From Methanobacteriota archaeon (GTDB lineage Archaea; Thermoplasmatota; E2; DHVEG-1): a stretch of 14,378 nt of DNA. The position numbers and the translations under genes were made by a program. The notes under the pieces were generated by a model. That model was not told the DNA's origin, searched no databases, and worked only from the letters and a program-made list of their open reading frames with translations. Positions within the stretch are counted from its first letter, which is position 1. The number at the start of each line of letters is the position of its first letter. This document shows, piece after piece, positions 1 to 6,026 of the stretch. The DNA is taken from NCBI GenBank assembly GCA_026394435.1, contig JAPKYG010000125.1:1-14378 (forward strand). Direction: 5' to 3'.

Positions 1-227
1 TTTCGCTACATTGATATTCTCCATCTGGTTAATATTTTTGTCGGCAGGGGCTTAATCCACAAGCATTCCTGGGTGCTCACACAATATTTTGTGGCACAAT
101 GTGGCAAGTGGTTGAAGAGCCCCCAATCAGATAGAAGAAGCTCAAACAACATATGCGTTGTCGGCTTAGCGGGTCTTTGGGGGGTGCCCTTGCCCTTATG
201 GTTTGTCCAAAGGACTCTGAATATATT
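1..227 (-). ncRNA. candidate IS110 bridge/seek RNA region
   Basis: No convincing ORF lies downstream of the transposase, but the stretch can fold repeatedly. Bases 73-76 pair with 94-97 and 80-84 with 89-93, giving a 9-bp hairpin with a 3-nt bulge and TATT loop. Bases 111-114 pair with 147-150 and 117-120 with 140-143, giving a stem with an internal loop and a 19-nt apical loop. Bases 50-53 pair with 61-64. The octamer TTGTCGGC occurs at 38-45 and 158-165, exactly 120 nt apart. Bridge RNAs of IS110/IS1111 elements are structured RNAs with guide loops encoded next to the transposase on the same strand. Boundaries, promoter and guide bases are not determined, and the call rests on position plus foldability. 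Confidence 0.35.
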
Positions 228-1205
228 TTATGATGCTCTGTAGGTTTCTTTATTGGTGAGCATATACCATATGATGGTGAGCATTTTCCGTGCAGTAGCT
301 CTTCTTGCTGTATTCGCTCCCTTCCTTTTCTGAATCGGGTAGAAATACTGTTGAAATCTTTGGTCTAGCATGATTGCTCTTCCGGAGCATTCGTAGATGA
401 TCCATTTCAGCCACTTGTTCACCGCAGTATTACGGACAGATCGCTCAGTTGAAGCAGATTGGTATATACCACGACAGAGACCTGCGTAGCTCACCAGCTC
501 TTTTGGTGATCTGAAACGTTGTATATCACCAATCTCAGCGAGTATCATCAGAGATGAAAACTCTGCGATGCCTGGCATGCTCATGAGCAAGGTAGTTTCT
601 TTTCTATTTCTTGCAATTTGTTTTATCCGTTTCATAACTTCTTTTTCTTCTTTTTTCAAACTGTTATACACATTGATGAGATTCTGTATATCCTGATCTT
701 CTTTTGCTAGTGTTGAAAGTGTTTTTTCATTCCATAGTTTACCATATTTCACTCCCTTGCGCAGGAGATAGCTTTTTATTTTACATTGAACCTGTGTTTT
801 GAGTCGTGTAAGATTGGATTTATGTCGTGCGAGATCTCTGAACTTCAGGGTTTGTTCATCTGGTATCCATACCTCGGGAAGATATTTCGTCCGAAGTAAA
901 TCCGCTAATATCTTCGCGTCGACTCGATCGGTTTTTTTCTTACAGGCAATATCATGTGTTTTTTTCGGGTTTGCAAGTTTAACTTCATACCCCATATCTG
1001 TTAAAATCTTGTATGTTCCTCTCCACATACCGCATGCTTCTATCGCGATTGTTATCCCTGAGCTGGGGATGTCGCAGAGGAATCGTTCCACTGCCTTTTT
1101 CGAAGATGGAAAACTGTGTTCTCTGGTAATGGTTCCATCTCTATCCATAATGCATCCTGCAAGTTTTTCCTTGTGGATGTCTAGACCTCCGTAGAGTTTT
1201 TCCAT
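228..1205 (-). CDS. IS110-family DEDD transposase/recombinase
   Basis: This 325-aa protein has the length and two-domain plan of IS110 recombinases, which move DNA by RNA-guided recombination. The N-terminal RuvC-like DEDD domain shows D9 in GLDIHK, E56 in AIEACGMW, and D93 and D96 in KTDRVDAK. The C-terminal Transposase_20 domain begins near residue 205 with MSMPGI, followed by EIGDIQRF and ELVSYAGLCRG. The serines just after it (YQSASTERS) are where the catalytic serine of the family is expected. The start is supported by a GAGGTGAT ribosome-binding site 8 nt upstream. The frame is intact from start to TAA stop, so the protein may be functional. Family assignment is secure; activity is inferred from the intact motifs. 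Confidence 0.95.
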   Translation of the reverse strand: MEKLYGGLDIHKEKLAGCIMDRDGTITREHSFPSSKKAVERFLCDIPSSGITIAIEACGMWRGTYKILTDMGYEVKLANPKKTHDIACKKKTDRVDAKILADLLRTKYLPEVWIPDEQTLKFRDLARHKSNLTRLKTQVQCKIKSYLLRKGVKYGKLWNEKTLSTLAKEDQDIQNLINVYNSLKKEEKEVMKRIKQIARNRKETTLLMSMPGIAEFSSLMILAEIGDIQRFRSPKELVSYAGLCRGIYQSASTERSVRNTAVNKWLKWIIYECSGRAIMLDQRFQQYFYPIQKRKGANTARRATARKMLTIIWYMLTNKETYRAS

Positions 1206-1223
1206 AGTTCATTATCACCTCAA

Positions 1224-1254
1224 TCAAGTGCTTATAATGGCAATAAGCACTTGA
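1224..1254 (-). repeat. 12-bp inverted repeat (hairpin) just upstream of the transposase
   Basis: Perfect 12-bp arms (1224-1235 and 1243-1254, TCAAGTGCTTAT and its complement) flank a 7-nt loop. The hairpin ends a few bases before the transposase ribosome-binding site (1213-1220). It could limit read-through translation of the transposase, be part of the element's end, or be a recombinase-binding site. Which of these applies cannot be told from sequence alone. Confidence 0.6.
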
Positions 1255-1308
1255 GTATTTTTTCCTGAAAAAGAGTTCTACTACCATCAGATGAAAAGTC
1301 GCAACTAT

Positions 1309-1317
1309 AAAAAAAAA
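1309..1317 (-). terminator. oligo-T terminator (T9)
   Basis: Nine consecutive T on the minus strand lie about 17 nt after the TAG stop of the 117-aa gene. Oligo-T tracts of this kind terminate archaeal RNA polymerase. The tract also marks a limit for how far the IS can extend. Confidence 0.6.
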
Positions 1318-1333
1318 GGTCTAGAGAATTACG

Positions 1334-1687
1334 CTATGTGTTAGATGAATGGATGAGCCAGGCGTTTTCAGGTATCTTTTTATAGATTTCGTAGGGAGAC
1401 TCTTTGATAGGTTTCCGATATGCCTCAGTACGAATCCCATCATTATTAAATGACCAGTAATATTTTCGAATGAATTTCCCTTTCTCATTCAATTCTTCTC
1501 GTCGGAGGTAGAGCAAGTTTTTCTGATGTAAATCATTGAATATCGAGCGGACGTCTTTATGAAGAGACATGTCCTCGACTTCTTTCGATCCCCTGAACAC
1601 CTTCTGAACGGTTTGGGCGAGCGCGGTCGCATCCTCTTTGGTCATGTCAAATCCGTTTTTCAACGCCTTCACAAACAAGTTATTCAT
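1334..1687 (-). CDS. 117-aa helix-turn-helix-like hypothetical protein (resembles DUF6015)
   Basis: This small charged soluble protein has no signal peptide or membrane segment. The N-terminal half (about residues 1-60) is helical, with DMTKEDATALAQTVQKVF followed by a segment ending DLHQKNLLYLRREEL. The next part, GKFIRKYYWSF, looks like the wing of a winged helix. This layout recalls the archaeal DUF6015 family, but that match is from memory and is only moderate. Start choice is supported by GGTGA 6 nt before the ATG. A TATA-like AATAATAAAAG lies at 1718-1728, and a tandem 15-bp repeat lies directly upstream of it (1738-1774), suggesting regulated expression. It lies directly upstream of the IS110 element on the same strand. 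Its job is unknown; DNA binding is an inference. Confidence 0.75.
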   Translation of the reverse strand: MNNLFVKALKNGFDMTKEDATALAQTVQKVFRGSKEVEDMSLHKDVRSIFNDLHQKNLLYLRREELNEKGKFIRKYYWSFNNDGIRTEAYRKPIKESPYEIYKKIPENAWLIHSSNT

Positions 1688-1717
1688 CTTTTCTCACCGT
1701 GAATAATCTTCTGTTAC

Positions 1718-1728
1718 TTTTATTATTA
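1718..1728 (-). promoter_or_regulatory. TATA-like box of the 117-aa gene
   Basis: The minus strand reads AATAATAAAAG, placing a start about 25 nt downstream near 1697-1700, just before the SD and ATG (1687). It is AT-rich and only a moderate TATA match. Confidence 0.4.
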
Positions 1729-1737
1729 AGGAGTTGT

Positions 1738-1774
1738 TGTACACCTGTTACCAGAGTTCTGTACGGGTGTTACC
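1738..1774 (-). repeat. tandem 15-bp direct repeats upstream of a promoter (candidate operator)
   Basis: Two copies lie at 1738-1752 and 1760-1774. They share 12 of 15 bases, reading TGTAC-NNN-TGTTACC on the plus strand; only the central three bases differ. Their starts are 22 bp apart, close to two helical turns. The pair lies immediately upstream of the TATA-like box at 1718-1728, where archaeal activators bind. A role as an operator is an inference. Confidence 0.5.
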
Positions 1775-1831
1775 GAAAACCATTTTTACCGTTCCATAGT
1801 AAAGAAAAATAATGAAAAATTACTACAAATC

Positions 1832-1847
1832 AAAAAATAAAAAAAAA
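1832..1847 (-). terminator. double oligo-T terminator of the 54-aa gene
   Basis: On the minus strand a T9 tract and a T6 tract lie 36-51 nt after the stop of the small membrane-protein gene. A perfect 14-bp palindrome, AGTATCATGATACT (1866-1879), stands between the stop codon and the T tracts and may fold in the RNA. Confidence 0.55.
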
Positions 1848-1882
1848 GAAATGATCTAAAGATAGAGTATCATGATACTAGT

Positions 1883-2047
1883 TTAGTCTCGTTTGACAAT
1901 ACCAGCAACTGTAATGATGAATGCTACGATTTCTAAGATATTGAGTAATAATATTGTATTTGAGCCAGGGTCCGTTGGTATAACAAAACGTAAAAGAAGC
2001 ATAACACCCCAGATTCCAGCACCCAGTACCACCAATGTTTTATTCAT
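1883..2047 (-). CDS. 54-aa small membrane protein with two predicted helices
   Basis: The frame starts at an ATG with GGAG 8 nt upstream and ends at TAA. It encodes MNKTLVVLGAGIWGVMLLLR, a first hydrophobic helix of about 20 residues. A short polar turn follows (IPTDPGSNT), then a second helix (LLLNILEIVAFIITVAGIV) and a basic end, KRD. Two helices joined by a short loop suggest a hairpin membrane protein. A TATA-like TATTATAA (2105-2112) lies upstream, and a terminator follows. The opposite-strand frame over the same bases has no recognisable features. No family is recognised and function is unknown, but ribosome-binding site, composition and terminator together make it likely to be real. 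Confidence 0.7.
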   Translation of the reverse strand: MNKTLVVLGAGIWGVMLLLRFVIPTDPGSNTILLLNILEIVAFIITVAGIVKRD

Positions 2048-2104
2048 GAGTCTCGCTCCAAGTCTTTCGTATCCTTCAATACAGATTGTAATTATGAAAT
2101 ATGG

Positions 2105-2112
2105 TTATAATA
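2105..2112 (-). promoter_or_regulatory. TATA-like box of the 54-aa gene
   Basis: TATTATAA on the minus strand would start transcription near 2083, leaving a leader of about 35 nt that carries the GGAG ribosome-binding site. Confidence 0.35.
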
Positions 2113-2157
2113 CTTGTCTTTTTTCGCTTGATGAGTAAGCTAGATGGCTTCACAAAA

Positions 2158-2166
2158 CCTATAAAC
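2158..2166 (+). promoter_or_regulatory. TATA box placing transcription start at the ATG (leaderless gene)
   Basis: CCTATAAAC has its centre about 27 nt before the ATG at 2190, and no Shine-Dalgarno sequence lies between. In archaea the start site falls about 25 nt downstream of the box centre, so the mRNA should begin at or next to the start codon. Confidence 0.6.
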
Positions 2167-2189
2167 ACCCATTCCTATTTTGTTTTCAT

Positions 2190-2855
2190 ATGACAAACTA
2201 TCGCTTTCAGAATTATGCAAAACGCGTACGTATCGGAAAAATCATCTGCCTTGCACGAACCTATAAAGAACACGCACGAGAAATGAACACCATAGTGACA
2301 GAAGATCCATTGCTCTTTCTGAAACCAGCAAGCTCCGTTATATTCAATTACGGAACAATCGTCATTCCCCGGATGTCTCAATGTTTGCATCATGAGGTTG
2401 AGCTTGGTGTTATCATCGGAAAAAACGGCAAACATATCGCTGAAGAAAAAGCGCTAGAACACGCTTTAGGATATCTTGTCGCTCTTGACATCACCGCTCG
2501 GGATATCCAATCAATTGCGAAAAAGAACGGGTGGCCTTGGGGAATTGCCAAAGGATTTGACACGTTTGCACCCCTTAGTGATGCAGTGTTAAAAGAAAAA
2601 GTACCAAACCCCCAGAATCTAGATCTGGAATTGAAAATCAACGGCGCAATAAAACAGAACGCAAACACCAACCAGATGATCTATTCAATGCAGCGAATTA
2701 TTTCATTTATTTCGGAAATTATGACCTTGGAACGTGGAGACCTTATCCTGACCGGAACACCAGAAGGGGTCGGAGAAATAAAAGAAAGCGATGTCATTGA
2801 AGCACGATTAGGTGAACTCTGTTCATTAACCGTTGATGTACAACGGGAGCGATAA
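2190..2855 (+). CDS. fumarylacetoacetate hydrolase (FAH) family protein, FAHD1-like
   Basis: The 221-aa protein is a compact single-domain FAH-fold enzyme. Family members cleave or decarboxylate acylpyruvates or oxaloacetate, or hydrate 2-oxo-pentenoates, using a divalent metal. The metal ligands are visible as E69 and E71 in LHHEVELGVII and D100 in VALDITARD. The conserved lysine is K121 in IAKGFDTFAPL. The C-terminal LTGTPEGVGE is the family glycine signature. Length and ligand spacing match FAHD1/acylpyruvase-type members closely, but the exact substrate cannot be read from sequence. The gene appears leaderless (TATA at 2158-2166). It converges with the TtuA-like gene, with 2 nt between their stop codons, so the two are probably functionally unrelated. 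Confidence 0.93.
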   Translation: MTNYRFQNYAKRVRIGKIICLARTYKEHAREMNTIVTEDPLLFLKPASSVIFNYGTIVIPRMSQCLHHEVELGVIIGKNGKHIAEEKALEHALGYLVALDITARDIQSIAKKNGWPWGIAKGFDTFAPLSDAVLKEKVPNPQNLDLELKINGAIKQNANTNQMIYSMQRIISFISEIMTLERGDLILTGTPEGVGEIKESDVIEARLGELCSLTVDVQRER

Positions 2856-2857
2856 TC

Positions 2858-3772
2858 CTAGATGATTCTCTTTTTTAAAAGACAGGTTTTACACGTCCGT
2901 TGTGATGTCGGCTCACCGCACGTCGGACAGGTATTGAGTTTTATAGCAGGATACTGTTCGAGCAACAACTCCTTGATGCTCTCATAGCTATTCAAGATGC
3001 TATGTCGTGTCCCAGGCGTGCTATCCTCAAGGGTATCAATGATCTGACGGAAAGAACCACGTAACGCACGCGTTGAGTACGGGCATTCAGCATTATGAAA
3101 CTCAATGCTTTTCACAATAGCATACAACATGATCTCTTTTTCAGGAATAGTTCGCAATGGCAGTAACCTAGGCACAAGACCAGGCTGAATCCTTGCATGA
3201 GGACCAAGACGCGCAAGTTTCTGCATATCACCGTTGGTAAAATTCATAAGTATCGACTGTGCCATATCATCAAGATTATGTCCAGTGACTAGTTTGTGCA
3301 CCCCCAGCTCCTTTGTTTTCGTGTTCAAACAAAACCTACGAAACACACCACAATAACTACATTCCCCCAACTCATCATGAAGAGAAGCAATCTCATCCAT
3401 GGTTTTCCCTATCGCATCTTCAAAGGAGATGACACGATGTTCGATGCCTAGTTTTTTACAATTTTTCTGCGCAACAGGAAGGCTTTTGTCACGATACCCG
3501 CCAATACCCTCGTCAACTGTGATCGCATAGAGTGTAACGTTGGGTCGCTTCGATAAGATCTCATGCATAAGATGCAACGCGACTGTACTATCTTTTCCTC
3601 CAGAGAGTGCGATACCAATGGTTGCATCATCAGTGGTTTTTCCCTGTTTTTTAATATCTTTTTTTACGCGTCGTTCAACAAATTCAATAAAATGTTTTTT
3701 ACAGAGATGCGCTCCGCTGTACCGGATGAAGGTTATCGAAGGTTTCTTACATTTCAGGCACTGAATGGTCAT
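2858..3772 (-). CDS. ttuA: TtuA/Ncs6-type tRNA 2-thiolation enzyme (TIGR00269-like)
   Basis: The 304-aa protein is an N-type PP-loop ATPase that adenylates and thiolates tRNA uridine, most likely the wobble U34 or T54 2-thio modification. An N-terminal zinc ribbon (C5, C8, C24, H27) is followed by the PP-loop SGGKDST at 57-63. Two cysteines in ECSYCG (C138, C141) and C230 in NAECPYS match the three [4Fe-4S]-cluster ligands of the TtuA/Ncs6 group. VTGHNLDDMAQS is the conserved tRNA-thiolase motif. A C-terminal zinc finger (C282, C285, C294, C297) closes the protein. The ATG has AGAGG just upstream. The symbol ttuA is given for the family; TtuA (T54) and Ncs6 (U34) paralogues cannot be separated here. 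A dyad over a TATA-like element lies upstream at 3870-3900. Confidence 0.93.
   Translation of the reverse strand: MTIQCLKCKKPSITFIRYSGAHLCKKHFIEFVERRVKKDIKKQGKTTDDATIGIALSGGKDSTVALHLMHEILSKRPNVTLYAITVDEGIGGYRDKSLPVAQKNCKKLGIEHRVISFEDAIGKTMDEIASLHDELGECSYCGVFRRFCLNTKTKELGVHKLVTGHNLDDMAQSILMNFTNGDMQKLARLGPHARIQPGLVPRLLPLRTIPEKEIMLYAIVKSIEFHNAECPYSTRALRGSFRQIIDTLEDSTPGTRHSILNSYESIKELLLEQYPAIKLNTCPTCGEPTSQRTCKTCLLKKRII
2871..2876 (+). terminator. T6 tract after the FAH-family gene
   Basis: Six T on the plus strand lie 16 nt past the TAA of the FAH-family gene, inside the end of the convergent gene. It is a weak oligo-T terminator. Confidence 0.35.
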
Positions 3773-3863
3773 GAAAAACCTCTAGAGGCTAAAAAACAAT
3801 CAGATGCAGATTATCTTCTTGTTTTAGTAGTTTGCTGTGAAAAAAAGGAATACGCGAAAAATA

Positions 3864-3900
3864 AACCTTAAGTTTTATATCCTGTGTGGATATGAAACTT
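3864..3900. promoter_or_regulatory. dyad overlapping a TATA-like element, sharing a 17-nt sequence with 6279-6295
   Basis: Bases 3870-3882 pair with 3888-3900 in 13 positions, one of them a T-G pair, around a 5-nt loop. On the minus strand it contains GGATATAAAAC, a plausible TATA box for the TtuA-like gene about 100 nt downstream. Bases 3864-3880 are identical to 6279-6295, which lie before the KaiC-like operon. It may be an operator, a promoter or an RNA hairpin; the sequence allows any of these. Confidence 0.45.
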
Positions 3901-3917
3901 GACTTAAGCTCTTCAAT

Positions 3918-3935
3918 AAAAAAATAAAAAAAAAA
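3918..3935 (-). terminator. double oligo-T terminator (T10 and T7)
   Basis: The minus strand carries T10, one A, then T7, starting 31 nt after the stop of the secreted thioredoxin-like gene. It is one of the strongest terminators in the window. Confidence 0.7.
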
Positions 3936-3965
3936 GATAGTTGAGAGAATAGCACTTTTATCTCA

Positions 3966-5474
3966 TTAAAGGAACAATCGCTCTAGGAAGGGAAAACGTT
4001 CAAGGATCCTGTGTAAAAATTGGAGAGGGTAAGAATAAGGGAAGAATTGGTTCGTTGGTATTTTTATTTCAAGTGTCCCCCAGTCGCTCTCTGCGTTATA
4101 AACGTCTTTGACCTTCGCTTTAATCGCGTAAGTTCCTATTACAGTCCAAGTATGCGTTATGGAGACCTGTGCCCCAGAGGCATGCGGACCGTTCCATTGC
4201 TCAGAGGTGTTATCTCCCCAGTCAACGAAGTAGGAGAGATTATCTTGGTCTGGATCGGTTGCGGTGAAGACGTAGGTGTATGATTTCACAGGTTTTCCCC
4301 GGGCTTCACCTGAAATACCTGGTTTATTCGGTGGATTATTGGGAACATTCCCTGTGGTGAACTGCCATATTGGTCCTGCGGCTGATGCACCATTGTTGTC
4401 CCATGCGACGATTTTCCAGTAATAGTTGGTAACAATGTTCATTGTTCCAGGATTATAGGTGGTACTGGATTGGTTACATGCTACTTTTGGTGGAGGACTT
4501 GTCGTCCCACAGTACACATCGTAGGTGACGGTATCAAAAGGATTCACATCCCCACACGTCCAACTCAATTGTTTATGAATATCAACATATGTTGATCCAT
4601 TCGTTGGATTTGGAGTGTTAGGTGTGTTTGGTGGTGTGTTACTTCCAACACAGACTCCTGTTGCATTATCAACCCAGTATGCAGTAAAAGGATTTCCAGA
4701 CGGCGGATCTGCATACCCTTGGTGCGCTTGAGAATTGAATACGACTGCGATCACCTCAATGTTCCCATATTGAATGTTTCCAAAGTTATGACCATAACCG
4801 TCATTATAGTTATGTCCATCCCATGTTGCAGAAGCTGCCCACGTATTACCACTGGTAATAGAAATATCTTGGTTGAACGCGTAATCTAAAAATGCACAGG
4901 TGTAAACATGTCCCGTTGTGTCTTTCCATCCCATCGTCGATCCTAATTCGGTCATATAGACTCGGAGGCGCCCACTGTATTGCGTCGCTTCATTGTTATG
5001 CACAGCGACTTTAATGTTCATCGCTGCATTCCCAAGCCAGGCTACATTAAGTGTGATATCGATATCTGCTATAGCCCTTGCACCGGTTTGAGTGATAGCA
5101 GTCCTGTAGGCAGCTTCAACGCTGGTCCATCCACCAACAACGGCTTTATTTCCACCATCGAAAAATACAGTTGGGAATCCTCCTAAATTATATTCGTCAA
5201 TTCTCGCGGCTGCATGGGTATTTTTATCATCTAACAGGGTGGTGTAATAAAAAGGATAATCGCCGCTTTGGATTATGTTTTTCAAGGCTTGATGTGCATT
5301 ATCGCAAGGTCCGCACCATGTGGCAGACCCGTCCTCCGCAAAAACAGTATGGGTAAAGACCCGATCCCCTAGATTGTTATCATCTGATGTTTTTACGTCA
5401 CTTTTGAGTGCAACAGCTCCAAATGCGCTTATTACCAAAATACCTATAATACCTATCGATAGAATGTTCTTCAT
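3966..5474 (-). CDS. secreted thioredoxin-fold protein with Fn3-like and PKD domains
   Basis: The 502-aa protein begins with a signal peptide (hydrophobic residues 4-22). A thioredoxin/Omp28-like domain follows, with the redox motif WCGPC at 53-57 and the cis-proline loop GGFPTVFFDGG at 98-108. Residues 130-255 are beta-rich and resemble the second half of Omp28-like proteins. A Thr/Pro/Asn linker (279-292) leads to an Fn3-like domain (about 292-376), then a PKD-like domain (about 382-472) with VDWGDNTSEQW and THTWTVIGTYAI. The last 26 residues form a hydrophobic and basic tail (FLHRILERFPFLERLFL) that may retain the protein at the cell surface. The predicted role is extracellular disulfide exchange or protein folding. 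The start has AGGAG 7 nt upstream and a strong TATA at 5506-5513. Domain calls are by eye; the partner protein is unknown. Confidence 0.88.
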   Translation of the reverse strand: MKNILSIGIIGILVISAFGAVALKSDVKTSDDNNLGDRVFTHTVFAEDGSATWCGPCDNAHQALKNIIQSGDYPFYYTTLLDDKNTHAAARIDEYNLGGFPTVFFDGGNKAVVGGWTSVEAAYRTAITQTGARAIADIDITLNVAWLGNAAMNIKVAVHNNEATQYSGRLRVYMTELGSTMGWKDTTGHVYTCAFLDYAFNQDISITSGNTWAASATWDGHNYNDGYGHNFGNIQYGNIEVIAVVFNSQAHQGYADPPSGNPFTAYWVDNATGVCVGSNTPPNTPNTPNPTNGSTYVDIHKQLSWTCGDVNPFDTVTYDVYCGTTSPPPKVACNQSSTTYNPGTMNIVTNYYWKIVAWDNNGASAAGPIWQFTTGNVPNNPPNKPGISGEARGKPVKSYTYVFTATDPDQDNLSYFVDWGDNTSEQWNGPHASGAQVSITHTWTVIGTYAIKAKVKDVYNAESDWGTLEIKIPTNQFFPYSYPLQFLHRILERFPFLERLFL

Positions 5475-5505
5475 ATTTTTTCTCCTATTAATTAATAATG
5501 GTAAA

Positions 5506-5513
5506 TTTATATA
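5506..5513 (-). promoter_or_regulatory. TATA box of the secreted thioredoxin-like gene
   Basis: The minus strand reads CTATATAAATTTA, close to the archaeal consensus. It sets a start about 10 nt before the ATG at 5474, with a short leader that carries AGGAG. Confidence 0.65.
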
Positions 5514-5572
5514 GTTTTCCTCAAATTGAGATAATTTTCTTGTAAAAGCCGTAGTCTAAAAGTATTTGGAAA

Positions 5573-5581
5573 TTTTTATTA
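5573..5581 (+). promoter_or_regulatory. TATA-like box of the cupin gene
   Basis: TTTTTATTA is centred 25 nt before the ATG at 5602 and no Shine-Dalgarno lies between. This points to a leaderless mRNA and argues against the TTG at 5566 as start, because that codon would lie upstream of the box. Confidence 0.5.
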
Positions 5582-5601
5582 GTTCATACGTTCTTCTACC
5601 G

Positions 5602-5958
5602 ATGATGACCATGGATGAGGACGTTGTTTATATTAAAAATGGTGAGGAAAAAAGTAAAACAAAGAAACTAGGGAATCTCTATCGATTGACGGTAAAGTCC
5701 CATACGATGGAGGCGATCATCGCAGAACTTGATCCTCACATGGAATCAAAATTGTTTCAACACGATGGGGAGGAAATGCATTTTGTTCTGCAGGGTGAAA
5801 TGGAGTCCATAGCTGGAGAGAAATCCTATAAACTCTCCGAAGGGGACATACTCTGGCATAAATCAATGTTGAAACATCATGCACGAAATATCGGTAGTGA
5901 AAAAGTCGTGTATATCACCTTGGGAACGCCACCGAGTTTCATGTCAAATATGGTATAA
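5602..5958 (+). CDS. small cupin-domain protein
   Basis: The 118-aa single cupin has the signature H54-D-G-E-E-M-H-F-V-L-Q-G-E66, then KLSEGDILWHKSMLKHHARN with H92/H93 as further ligand candidates, and ends TLGTPPSFM. The TPPSF ending and overall pattern resemble the C-terminal sensor domain of XRE-cupin regulators such as PuuR, but no helix-turn-helix is attached. It may bind a small ligand or metal, or act as a simple cupin enzyme. The start at 5602 is preferred over an in-frame TTG at 5566; 5605 and 5611 are also possible ATGs. The TATA at 5573-5581 suggests a leaderless message. It is divergent from the secreted thioredoxin-like gene. Substrate is unknown. Confidence 0.85.
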   Translation: MMTMDEDVVYIKNGEEKSKTKKLGNLYRLTVKSHTMEAIIAELDPHMESKLFQHDGEEMHFVLQGEMESIAGEKSYKLSEGDILWHKSMLKHHARNIGSEKVVYITLGTPPSFMSNMV

Positions 5959-5995
5959 CTCATCGAAAGACAGACAGTCACCACTCATAATCTTC

Positions 5996-6001
5996 TTTTT
6001 T
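5996..6001 (+). terminator. T6 tract after the cupin gene
   Basis: A pyrimidine-rich stretch with T6 lies about 40 nt after the cupin TAA, as expected for an oligo-T terminator. Confidence 0.45.
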
Positions 6002-6026
6002 CTTTGCCATTTCGTATGAACTCATG

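Larger units (their letters stand above)
1..1260 (-). mobile_element. IS110-family insertion sequence, left end of window cuts it or lies near its edge
   Basis: The element is recognised from its DEDD transposase (228-1205, minus strand). Its exact ends cannot be fixed, because IS110 elements lack conspicuous terminal inverted repeats and usually make no target duplication. On the transposase-upstream side the element must end before the T9 terminator of the neighbouring gene (1309-1317), so at most about 100 nt of upstream non-coding DNA belongs to it. On the downstream side at least 227 nt are non-coding and rich in hairpins. A short upstream and long downstream flank resembles the IS1111 subgroup, where the guide RNA lies 3' of the transposase. 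The subgroup assignment is an inference. Confidence 0.6.

Noticed and set aside
799..1194. 131-aa plus-strand ORF over the transposase
   Set aside because: It is antisense to the well-supported transposase frame and has no domain, ribosome-binding site or composition of its own.
1893..2138. 81-aa plus-strand ORF
   Set aside because: The opposite strand carries a better gene (1883-2047) with ribosome-binding site, membrane helices and terminator; this frame looks like its shadow.
3448..3871. Overlapping short ORFs on both strands over the TtuA-like gene (for example 3540-3764 and 3563-3871)
   Set aside because: All overlap the clear PP-loop enzyme frame and carry no recognisable motif.
5566..5601. 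TTG start extending the cupin protein by 12 residues
   Set aside because: The codon lies upstream of the likely TATA box (5573-5581), has no Shine-Dalgarno, and the extra residues lie outside the cupin fold.
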